From assembly GCA_907163375.1 (NCBI GenBank), contig CAJQUW010015471.1:1-64000 (forward strand): DNA of 64,000 nt. Direction: 5' to 3'. The stretch is from Prostheceraeus crozeri (Eukaryota > Platyhelminthes > Polycladida > Euryleptidae). Below, piece by piece: positions 55,191 to 64,000 of this stretch. A program made the position numbers and the translations under genes. Numbering within the stretch: the stretch's first letter is position 1; every line of letters begins with the position of its first letter. Below the pieces are notes generated by a model. That model made no database searches and was not told the origin of the DNA. It saw nothing but the letters and a program-made list of their open reading frames with translations.

Positions 55191-55204
55191 GTTTTTAAAA
55201 TATG

Positions 55205-56100
55205 AGATAACTAAAATTATGTGTCTAATAATATTTGAAGGAATTGGCATATTCTTAACAATAAGTTTAGGTACTTTTACAATTGTCATTTCATCTGGCG
55301 TTCTTACAATTCCTGTTGTTGCTACTGCTTTGTACTCAGATGAACACTCAATTGTAGAGAACATCTGCTTCTCGCATTTATGAATAAAAGGCATTTCAGT
55401 GTAAAGAGCTGTGACTTCCCACTCAAACATTTGAAAGGAAACAATGTATGAAAGAACAAACAGCTGCTACACCCACTTAGACATTTGTAAGACGTGGAAT
55501 ATATAACCAGCAAATCCTACTCCGGCTGCAATGCCGTGAAACAATACACAACAACAACAATCGATATGGCTATTTCAAACAATTGTGCTGAAGACTTATT
55601 TAATCTAACAGTGTTTCTTGTCAGTGAAGGTTGTGTCAAAACGCTCTCGTCATATATTTCTCAAAATTAGTCAAGATCAATTTGAAGATAGAAGAAAACA
55701 ATCGTTGCCAGGGAGGATGAAGAAATTACGAGAGGAATTGAAGAGGAATATATTTTGAGAGGCATGAATTTACAGATTCTTTGATTGATTTCATAGAGCC
55801 AAATGGAGAGAATAATACAATTGTAAACTTACACAAATTCTTGTTGCATGAAAAAAAGGCAATTCACTCAGTGTTATGTGTAAAATTTTTATCGGTAAGC
55901 ACATCAACTATCTTCTATCTCTTTGTGATAATGACAAGACATATTTTTATAGTCTCTTGAAGCAAAAATGAGATCAATTACCGAAGTTTCATTTCAATTA
56001 GGTAAAATTAGCAGACAATTTTCCTATGCTTTGTAGGGTGTCTGTTTCTATTGTACTTTTAAAATCACGACCTAACGTTATCGGAGGATTGACTACAAAA
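55205..56100 (+). pseudogene. Scraps of a third Polinton-type element (fossil)
   Basis: At 55,210-55,330 the sequence matches the membrane segment of the 56,863 gene: GIGIFLTISLGTFTIVISSG and IPVVATAL. At about 55.75-55.90 kb EFTDSLIDFIEPNGENNTIV and at 56.07 kb RPNVIGGLTTKG resemble the FDFIDP protein of Element 1. Base composition is closer to Element 1 than to Element 2. Heavily broken; no gene is whole. Confidence 0.65.
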
Positions 56101-56348
56101 GGATGGATAATTTTCATTGTGTAAAGCAATTATGTGACATTCCAAATGATTCCATTCTTCTCTCAAACAATGGTGCGTCTTTTAACGACAATATTGCGCT
56201 GACATATTCAATAGAAATTGGATGTGAATCCCCGCTTTGTTACTGCGACGGCCGCACGACACTTTATTTTCAATGTTTAGACCTATGCCATTATTTTCTT
56301 GAACAATGGTGCGCCATTCAGCTAAAATACTGCGCTTCAACCAATTAA

Positions 56349-56620
56349 AGCGTGTCCACGCTGTGGACATGTTGTTAATGCAATTTGTAATATTATAGTT
56401 CATAACCGATTGTTTTAAAGAAGTTGAATAGTAGTAGCTGATTTTATTTTCTTTTACTGGAGAACGAAAATTCGTTGTCCACGCTGTGGACATGTTGTTA
56501 ATGCAATTTGTAATATTATAGTTCATAACCGATTGTTTTAAAGAAGTTGAATAGTAGTAGCTGATTTTATTTTCTTTTACTGGAGAACGAAAATTCGTTG
56601 TCCACGCTGTGGACATCAAT
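56349..56620. repeat. 129-bp tandem repeat with TGTCCACGCTGTGGACA palindromes
   Basis: A 129-bp unit occurs twice with near identity, plus a third start, so the 17-bp palindrome TGTCCACGCTGTGGACA appears three times, 129 bp apart. It lies just before the AT-rich Element 2 and its first plus-strand gene. The 196-codon minus frame across it is a repeat artefact. Confidence 0.9.
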
Positions 56621-56862
56621 ATTTGTAGACTTGTGTGGTTGCATTTTTGTAAATATACATATTGAAATGCCCATGTGTTGTTTTTAATTTTATATTTACG
56701 GGAATATAATAGAAACATTTTGTCTTCTATAAAAATGAGTAACATTAGAGTCTTCCTAAAAATATACGGCAAACAAACAACTACTAATTTCGATTTAAAT
56801 AGAATTTCAGAAGATTGTATTCAAAATATTTATTCAAAATATTTCTTTAAAAATCGACGAAA

Positions 56863-57501
56863 ATGGAAGAAACCGCAAGAATATATCCTTCGTTATCATA
56901 TGAACGTAGTTCTACTTTAATGGACATTGAAAAAATGAACAAAGAAAAACACAAAGATAGAGTTAGGTATATGAAAGATAAGGAATCTCAATTATTATTA
57001 AGATTAGAGCATTATAAAAAATTAAGAAAGAGATGGTCTAAAGTTAAGAATGTAACACAAGGAATTGGCATATTCTTAACAATAAGTTTAGGTGCTTTAA
57101 CAATTGTTATATCTTCAGGTGTTTTATTAATTCCAGTAGTTGCTACAGCTTTAACAGGTACGGGTGTTTTTACAACTTCACTTATTACAATGTTAGAAAA
57201 ATCTTTAATATCAAAGAAACAAAAATCATTAAAAACTAAGCATTTACATATTAAAGAAGTTTATGACAAATTACACTACTACTTTCAAAGAGTATGTGAT
57301 GATAATGTTATTACGTTAGATGAGATTGAAAAACTTGATCAAATAGCTAATGAAGCTAATAAAATATCCTTTCAATTACAGTCAGAAAAAGTTGTTGATA
57401 AAAATAAAAAGGATGATAAAACTTTTAGTGATGGTAAAATTTCTAATGAAGAAAATGATAAAATGTTTTTAGAAGAACTAAAAACTTTAAGCGAAAATTA
57501 A
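56863..57501 (+). CDS. Coiled-coil membrane protein of Element 2
   Basis: 212 residues. Residues 20-65 are a charged coiled coil (NKEKHKDRVRYMKDKESQLL and LRLEHYKKLRKRWSK). Residues 68-110 hold two hydrophobic segments (GIGIFLTISLGALTIVISSG and LLIPVVATALTGTGVFTTSL) with a short turn, i.e. a hairpin through a membrane. Residues 115-212 are again charged coiled coil. The frame is open and ends in a Lys/Asp/Glu-rich tail. The architecture fits a virion-membrane or envelope-associated protein, but no family name is claimed. A diverged copy of the membrane segment lies at 55.2 kb. A nearby shorter upstream frame (56,675-56,920) overlaps its start. Confidence 0.6.
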   Translation: MEETARIYPSLSYERSSTLMDIEKMNKEKHKDRVRYMKDKESQLLLRLEHYKKLRKRWSKVKNVTQGIGIFLTISLGALTIVISSGVLLIPVVATALTGTGVFTTSLITMLEKSLISKKQKSLKTKHLHIKEVYDKLHYYFQRVCDDNVITLDEIEKLDQIANEANKISFQLQSEKVVDKNKKDDKTFSDGKISNEENDKMFLEELKTLSEN

Positions 57502-57731
57502 AGCAAAACTTTATTAAACAAAACTTTATTAGACAAAACTTAAAACGAGAAATCTTTAAACGAAAAGATGTCAGACAACAAAGCAATAAAAAAATAATTT
57601 GTTCAGTAAAATGTTTTTGTTGCATTCCAATGTTACCACAAAATTCAAATATTATATTTTAAAAATGGATAAAATTAAAGCTTATAATAATAACAAAAGA
57701 AATATTATAATTCTATATTTGTATATTTTTA

Positions 57732-58519
57732 TCACTCGGTAAACAAATCTTCGATAACTCTATCATGAATTTTTTTATCAATATTAATTGTAATGAAGCC
57801 ATAATCTTTTGACCATGCATTATTACACGATTGTTTAAATTCATCTTTATTTCTTACGCATAAATCTCTTAACAAATCACTTAAGTTTCTTGCATTTATT
57901 TCAAATAGTATATATATATTTGCATTCTTTCTAATAACACTTCCATCTAATGAATACATACTTTGTGTTAAATAAAATACACTACAGTTATTATGTCTAC
58001 CTCTTGTGAAATAATTTCTCTGAACTGACTGATTTCCATCATTAACGCAATCATCAAAAATTACACAATGTTTCATTGTTTTATCTAGTTTACTAGGATC
58101 TTGCATATTACCACTATCATCTATTAATTGTATCTTTATATGCTTATTTTTATTAGATTCTACTAACTGATCAGTTTTTGCTGCTTCTTCACACCACGAA
58201 CTTATTTCTTCTTCATATTCAGAATTTTCATATTCTTTGAATAATGAAGCAATTGCTGTTTTTTAAGATTATTTTCAAATCCATATTTTAAAAATTGATA
58301 GACGGGTTGTTCTGCTGTTTTTGTATAAATTATAAGATTGTTATAATCCAAAAAATTTGGAGTCGTTAAAATTTTAAATAATAGATACGTTTTTCCACAA
58401 CTTGATCTTCCGCAAATAACTGACAAAACTTTATTACATAAATTTGAATGATGATTAAATTTGAGTTTTTTTTTATTTAAAGACATTTCATTCATTTTTA
58501 AAGTAATAAATTCGTCCAT
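57732..58519 (-). pseudogene. DNA-packaging ATPase (A32/FtsK-HerA type) of Element 2
   Basis: N-terminal region VICGRSSCGKTYLLFKIL is the Walker A motif. Further on, CVIFDDCVND is Walker B, and CSVFYLTQSMYSLDG is the downstream Gln motif; SDLLRDLCVRNKDEFKQSC and YGFITINIDKK close the protein. Same family as the ATPase at 51.2 kb but only distantly similar. Expected to power genome packaging. The gene is interrupted about twice. Convergent with the plus-strand membrane gene. Confidence 0.85.
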
Positions 58520-58614
58520 TATTGAATTAGTGTTTTTTTAAAAAAATTTTAATTTTAGATTTTAAAAAAAGATTAATAAGAAGAAAAAAATATTAAATTT
58601 CTCTAGCTTCGCGT

Positions 58615-58652
58615 GGGAGTTTATACCTCCCGAACGGGAGTTTATACCTCCC
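58615..58652. promoter_or_regulatory. Two 17-bp palindromes GGGAGGTATAAACTCCC
   Basis: Two identical units, 58,615-58,631 and 58,636-58,652, 21 bp apart. On the minus strand each reads GGGAGGTATAAACTCCC, a 5-bp stem enclosing a TATAAA. They lie about 100 bp upstream of the minus-strand ATPase start. They are the only GC-rich spot in Element 2. Promoter, hairpin signal or protein-binding site are all possible. Confidence 0.6.
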
Positions 58653-58659
58653 GAACCAA

Positions 58660-59445
58660 AAGATCTATCATAATCTCTTCACCTCCAAAATTTATTTCTT
58701 GTCCTTTCTCATCAGTGATTCTAATATTAATGTTATTAATAGTTTTTCTTGTAATAGGGAAATATATTAATGTTTGTGGAATTACATTTAATCTATAACC
58801 AATGGGTACAGTAAAAGCTGGAAAACTGAATATTAAATTTTATAATTTACCATTTATATATCCTCCTTCAATAATGTCACAATGTGCAACAATTGAATTT
58901 ATTTCAGTTATTTTTGGAATCTTCTCACCTAAATGATAACCTTGACTATAGGTTTGTTTATTAAATCCTAATAGTTTTGACAATGATCTATCATGATTAA
59001 AATCAACTTGATGATTTTCGTCTAAAGTAAGAGAAAATTTATTAACTGCCGGTTCAACTGCAAAATGTAATTGTTTCTTATCTTTAAATGGTATACCTAA
59101 ATGTCTCTTAATTTCATTTGATATTGATTCAACTTCGTAAGAACCAGGAAGAAAAGTTCGTATTTCCCACGTTTTGCCTTTATCAGTAGAATATCTAAAT
59201 TGATCATTCACATCTTTGATAACGTTTTGAATAGTGTTAAATGTGGAGAAACTAGTCAATGCAATTTGATAATTTTTATTTTGTTCTAAATGTAGAATGG
59301 GTTCTAAATTACAAGTGTGTGATGAAGTAGTTGTTATAATTTTTAACGTTGTACTAAATTTTGATGAACCCAAAATCTCTGTCAAATTTTCTAAATGATT
59401 ATTAATTTTATCAAAATTTACTGATGATAATTCTCTCGAAGACAT
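58660..59445 (-). pseudogene. Candidate minor-capsid/penton-like protein of Element 2
   Basis: Starts MSSRELSSVNFDKINNH. Middle: LEPILHLEQNKNYQIALTSF, then STDKGKTWEIRTFLPGSYEV and a LSKLLGFNKQTYSQGYH segment. The final part has INNINIRITDEKGQEINFGG and EEIMIDL. Proteins with the L.P...L.....Y.IAL..F....I.N opening and the N.I...ITD..G..I.F.GEEI close are common in Polinton-type elements; I recall them as candidate capsid vertex or attachment proteins, but this is not proven here. Broken about once. Confidence 0.55.
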
Positions 59446-59487
59446 TTTTTAGTTAAAATTTTGAATAAATATTTTTTTATAAAAAAA

Positions 59488-60305
59488 TTAAAAACAACAA
59501 CATATTTCAGCTACACTTTTATAATCCTCTTCATTTAGAATCTTCTTTTCTAACAGTCTTTTCAATATAGCATGAATTTCATTGAAACTAGAATTATGTC
59601 CTTCTTTTATTGCAGATATTAAAATATTTAATCTATTTAGTAATTCTTGTGGATCATCTGGTAAAAATACAGTTGTTTCTGTTTTAAAACCTTTCCCTAC
59701 TTTAACTCTCGTTGATAATAAATTTTCTAATTGTTTATAACGTCTAAGAGATTTTACTGCACCAACTCTATCTAACATAGCTTTATATTTTATGAGATCT
59801 TCTACAGCATAATTATTTAAATCTGCTCCTCTTAAAAGATCAACAAAATTTCTATCTAAATTAAAAGCATATTTATCTGGTGAAAAAATTAAACCTCGAA
59901 AAGGTTGTGGAAATATTTCCTTTTGTCCGAGACAAAATCTAGGTATTGTTTTTCCATCTGGAAATGAAACAGAATGTTCAAATTGCATAGATTTTGGTAA
60001 TTTCTTATTAATGTTTGATTCTAGTAATCCATAGTTATCTAATATAATTTTGTGCTCCGGATCTGTTATATTAATTTGTTTATCATTATTTACAAGTTCT
60101 TTTTCAAGAGTTTTAAATGGTTCGACAGTTTTTTTATAATCAGTTTTTACTTGCTCGGTTTACTGCATTTTTTCAAACATATCAGATTGAATACCAGCTT
60201 TTTTCATTCTATGCTGAAGATGATTTTCTTTCATAATATTTCTTTCTTTTATTAATTCTTCTAATTGTTTTATTCTTTTAAAATTATCAGCTCTAATTTT
60301 ATCCA
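59488..60305 (-). pseudogene. Unknown Element 2 protein between capsid-like and polymerase genes
   Basis: Starts near 60,305 with a charged helical region (MDKIRADNFKRIKQLEELIK), then a DPEHKIILDNYGLLESN motif, and after it HSVSFPDGKTIPRFCLGQKE, GLIFSPDKYAFNLDRNFVDL and helical repeats to a Cys-rich end. Similar proteins sit beside the capsid-like gene in other Polintons as far as I recall; no function is known to me. Broken about once. Confidence 0.55.
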
Positions 60306-60307
60306 TT

Positions 60308-60412
60308 TTTTATATTATATTTCTATATTATATTTTTATATTATATTTTTATATTATATTTTGTATTATTTTATATTTTTATTTTATTTTTTTTATTTTA
60401 TGTATATATCAA
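60308..60412. repeat. A/T simple repeat (TATATTTTTATAT)
   Basis: Low-complexity TATATTATATTTTTATATTA and T-rich spacer between two minus-strand genes of Element 2. Plus-strand frames here are Phe/Tyr-rich artefacts. Confidence 0.85.
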
Positions 60413-60438
60413 ATTTATCTATCTTGGAAATTAGAAAA

Positions 60439-63400
60439 TTAAAAAGGTTCAGTAGTTATTCCATCAGGCAAAATCTTTCTTTTATCATCAAATGGATCTA
60501 ATGCTAATTTATGTTCCTCTTTTAAATACATTTTATGTTTCTTTGAATTAAGTCTATAATTACATGCTGTTTTTATTTCATTATTAAATAATGCATTCTT
60601 ATAATCTTGAAATGTTATTTGATTAGCCACTGATGCCTTTGAAATTCCTTTTAATGTTTTATGTGTTTTAATATTATTAGTTGTATTATAACAATAACAT
60701 TTAGATTTTAAAAATATAGCTTCTGTTATGAAATCTTCATTTCCTTCTAATTCATCTTTTACTTTACATAAATCAGAAGGATGAATGATATCTTTTATTT
60801 TATTAATTTCTTCATCAAGTGTAGAATTATACGGTATTGTTAATTCTAAGAAAACAGAATCGGTGTCTGTATAGTGTAATTTATAGTTTTTGCCACAAGC
60901 AGGTGCTAAATAATCATATATAAATTTATACATAAATAGTTTAGCTAATTCTAATATAGCGAATCCTATAAAATTAAACTTATCATGTTTTGCGCTGATT
61001 CGACGTAAATGTACAGCACATAGATTATCACTAAATCTAGTAGTTCTTTTATATGTAGGTTTCCTTGTTAAATTTTGAAACCTATCTTTATCATAAACTA
61101 TTTCAATATTTTGTCTATTACGCACATTTTCTAAAGTCTTACCATAAAATGCATTATTCATTAATTTGAAGAACACGTTTCCAAAATCATCTTTATTTCT
61201 TTTAGCTATTTTGCGTTTTTCAATATTGAACTCTATATAATTTTTTAACCATTTAGATTTTTGATAAAATAGTTTTCGATGTATTTTAGTGAGAATCCTT
61301 CCATGTTCTAAATACCAATCTAGCATTCTTCCTTCAACAACATACTTTCCTTTATTACTTTGTGTTAACATAAGTTTTTTTGTTGGTCTGTATTTCTTAG
61401 GAATTAAAGATTTTTTGATCATCTGTAAAATCTTCTATATTGGGAATTTTGTTTTCGGGACAGAAAGGAAAATATTTTGTTTTATCTTTTATTTTATCAG
61501 GGTATACTAAATCAACTTCATATATATAACCATGATTATAATTTCCATCATATGTTTTTTGATAATCAAGATTATTACACCATTCCATCTCACCTGTTGG
61601 TAATTCTTGAAGAATATAAGAAGAATATAAGCTATTAAAATCATAATATAACAAATAGTTTTCTCTCATGATTTCATTAACTGCTGCTTGACTTTCTTCA
61701 TTTGATATAAGTCCTTCTATATTTTGATTAAACAATTTTATAAACTGATCGCTTTCTTCTGGAGATAAAGGTTTCATTATTCCATAATCATCAGGATTTA
61801 CTTTTTTATTGTAACACATAACGATTACCTAAAACTGATGAAACTCCACCTCTAATTCCAGATTCAAAAAATAATAATTTATCATATGTATTTTCTTTAT
61901 AATGTTTAAGTTTAACGGACTTTGTCCTAGAGCCATCGGCTTGAACACCAGTGTGTTTTAATCCTGCTAACCATGTTAAACCTGGTGTAGAATAACAATA
62001 ACATAGATCTATTCCGTAATATTCTAAACACATGTCACGAAAGTTTTCAAAAAGATCAGTAAGGACTAATACATCTATCTGAAGATATTTCATTGTATAA
62101 TCATACATTGTTTTACAATTTAACTCTCTCCAATTCTTTTCAGCTTCTGCATAATCTTCTTCATATAATTGTGATTGTTTTAATGTTGATTTAAATTTAT
62201 TTATTGGAGGAAGTTGTTTTTCTTCCATAATTTTATTCACAGAATTAAAATCTCCAGTTATATATTCATACGGAAATATTCCTTTCAAAGGTTTTAAATT
62301 ATATTTATTTAATATTTTACATTGTTCAGGTTTCAAAGTTTTTCCCATAACATCTAATGAATAAGGAGTAAAAAATCTAAATGCATCTAAAATTCTAATA
62401 CAACCTAATTGCATTGAAAAATATTCTTCTTCTTGTTTACATAGTACATTTATTTGTTGTTGTTGTAATTTTTCAGATGAAAATAAATCTTTCATTACTA
62501 GATGGAAATCATATTTAGAACCATTGTAGAAATATAAAGGAACAAAGTTATATTTAAATTTATTAGCATTAAGATTACAAGAATTATGTGCTGCACCTCT
62601 ATATAATCCATTTAGATGATCATGATCTTTTACCTTATCAAGATATCTACCTCTGCCAGTTTTATAATTATTTGTAAAACCTTTTCCACAGTAATAACAT
62701 TTTGTTTCATTATAAAAATGTTTTCTTTCTTCATCCGTTAATGGAAGCATTGGTATATTTGTTTCAAGCAATTGTGAAAAATAATTTTGTAATTTTTCTA
62801 CTTTCTTTGTAAACATTTCTGAACTATCTTCACCATAGTATTGAAAATATTCTGATTTAAATAATTCAGGATAATTTGAATGAATGTACATTCCCCAACA
62901 TAATGGTTTTTGTTCAAATAAATATTTTTCTTTACTTTGTTCAGATGCACTTTTTTCAGATACACTTTTTTCAGGTGCACTTTTTTCATATTTACAAACC
63001 GAAGGTTCTAGGGCTTGGCCCGTACCATTTTCAGAATTATCATTTTCAGAATCGGGCGAAGCCCTGGAAGACATCTCCGATGTCCCGTGCTTTTGTGTCA
63101 TATTAACATTATATGCTTCGAAATCACAATATTTATTGTAAAGGGTACTTTATTTTTGAAATACCATTTATTATCTTCCAAATAATCATCTTTAGGAAAA
63201 GTATTTTCAACTGCTTCATTTTGTTGGCAATTCTCCAAATGTCTATTCATTTCTTTTAAAGTTCTAAAGCTCGTCATACATTGGAGACAGGGAAAATTAG
63301 CATTATCTGAAGTTTTTGTAAATATAGAAACATCTTTACACAATATAAAATGACCCTGATAATATAATATATTAGCTTGTGCTGATTGTTTTGTTTGTTC

Positions 63401-63961
63401 TAGTTTTTCAAATTTATCTTGATATATTTCATGTGTTTCATCAATTTCTTTTGTAAGATTAAATGTATTTCGATGAAAATTTTGATTTAATATTTGTAGC
63501 TGATAACTATATTCTTTATCATATTGTTCTTTATATTGCTGTTGACATTTTTTTAGACACTCATTTAATTCTTTATTTTCTTCATTATTTAATTCTTTAT
63601 TGTCGTCATTATTTTCTTCATTTAATTTTTGAATCGTTTCTATCTTATTTTGATATTTATGGCCATATTCTTGTACTAATATTTGTGTTTGTTGTTGATA
63701 ATCTGTTTTACAATTTTGTAAAATTTTATTTACGTTTTGTAATTTTTGATGATATTCTAAAGATAAAGATGAATATTTGTAATCATAATCATAATTATAA
63801 TTACGTCCTTTATAATTATTATGATTAGTCATTATTGGTGATAGTGTTTTTATAATTTCAAATTTTTCAGTAAATTTTCCTTGGTAAAAAATATTATGAT
63901 GCATGTAATTTCCTCTATCATTATATACTATTTCTGATTGACATAAATTTTTATTATTCAA
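60439..63961 (-). pseudogene. Protein-primed family B DNA polymerase of Element 2
   Basis: Order from the N-terminus: Asn/Gln-rich coiled coil; a C2HC zinc finger (CLQCMTSFRTLKEMNRHLENC); exonuclease motif I around YCDFEAYN; a zinc/HNH-like insert with CYYCGKGF and HDHLNGLYRGAAHNSC; exo II YFYNGSKYDFHLV; exo III region MKYLQIDVLVLTDLF with CYCYSTPGLTWLAG. Then polymerase motif A YYDFNSLYSSYI, motif B FKLMNNAFYGKTLEN and motif C HYTDTDSVFLEL. This set is that of Polinton and linear-plasmid polymerases, which start synthesis from a terminal protein. Length, near 1,170 codons, is normal. The gene is broken about three times. It ends shortly before the right window edge. Confidence 0.92.
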
Positions 63962-64000
63962 ATAAATTTTTTTTGAATCTGAGTAAAATGGAGTAATATT

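Larger units (their letters stand above)
56630..64000. mobile_element. Polinton/Maverick-type element 2, strongly AT-rich (fossil, open at right edge)
   Basis: Base composition drops sharply to very AT-rich from about 56.63 kb. One plus-strand gene (membrane protein) faces a minus-strand series: packaging ATPase, candidate minor-capsid-like protein, unknown protein, family B DNA polymerase. Polymerase plus ATPase is the Polinton core; no integrase or major capsid protein is seen before the window ends. About six breaks in total, spread over most genes. Codons end almost always in A or T, quite unlike Element 1, so the two are separate lineages. Confidence 0.85.

Noticed and set aside
56182-56772. 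196-codon minus frame with repeated STAWTTNFRSPVKENK
   Set aside because: Internal repetition follows exactly from the 129-bp tandem repeat.
60052-60501. Phe/Tyr-rich plus-strand frames
   Set aside because: Complement of AT-rich polymerase and unknown genes plus a simple repeat.
63463-63828. 121-codon plus frame
   Set aside because: Antisense of the Asn/Gln-rich N-terminal region of the polymerase.
48200-64000. A single large Polinton covering the whole right part
   Set aside because: Two packaging ATPases, sharply different base composition and opposite gene direction argue for two elements plus scraps.

Overview
This is AT-rich animal nuclear DNA: genes and transposon proteins are split by GT-AG introns, TATA boxes and AATAAA signals are present, and nothing looks bacterial or organellar. 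The palindrome TAGGCCTA recurs (for example near 18.51, 23.98, 29.13, 30.50 and 34.15 kb). I associate this habit with echinoderm and related marine deuterostome genomes, but that is only an impression. The window is almost entirely repeats, DNA transposons and virus-like elements. The only candidate host protein gene is a small secreted cysteine-rich protein at 13.16-13.58 kb.

Layout. 1-5.71 kb is a minisatellite built from modules of about 29 bp, and it resumes at 8.29-8.76 kb. Between the two patches sits a compact minus-strand block of virus-like genes (5.88-7.95 kb). 8.8-10.9 kb holds a tight minus-strand ORF pair behind a TATA box, plus partial duplications. 11.4-12.44 kb is a 160-bp tandem repeat, followed by a G-rich tract. 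13.6-20.5 kb is non-coding with a non-autonomous hAT (exact 8-bp duplication), hairpin elements and a tyrosine-recombinase-like fragment. 20.6-22.3 kb is a Penelope-like retroelement with its 5' part inverted. 22.43-31.18 kb is an 8.75-kb PIF/Harbinger transposon with both of its genes (HARBI1-type transposase and MADF-BESS protein). Its transposase exon is split by a hAT that itself carries a mariner. A Tc1 (31.37-33.04 kb), MITEs, a second hAT and a mariner scrap follow. 38.73-43.46 kb is a large palindrome made of two opposed Harbinger copies that contain a Penelope 3' end. A LINE 5' scrap and a foldback element come next, then quiet AT-rich DNA to 47.8 kb.

48.2-64 kb is dominated by two Polinton/Maverick-type elements treated here as fossils. 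Element 1 (about 48.2-53.7 kb, all plus strand) carries a UBA-like/RING protein, several small unknown proteins, a basic core-like protein, an FtsK/A32-type packaging ATPase and a complete-looking retrovirus-type integrase. Several of its genes have their own TATA box, two of them preceded by an AP-1-like TGAGTCA. Element 2 (about 56.6 kb to beyond the right edge) is far more AT-rich and carries a coiled-coil membrane protein, a second packaging ATPase, a candidate minor-capsid-like protein, an unknown protein and a protein-primed family B DNA polymerase, in several interrupted pieces. A third, scrappy relative lies at 55.2-56.1 kb.

The observation I find most worth pursuing is that the satellite-embedded block at 5.9-8 kb and Element 1 appear to share a protein family of unknown function and each has a RING-type protein. 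This suggests two members of one poorly described virus-like lineage in the same window.
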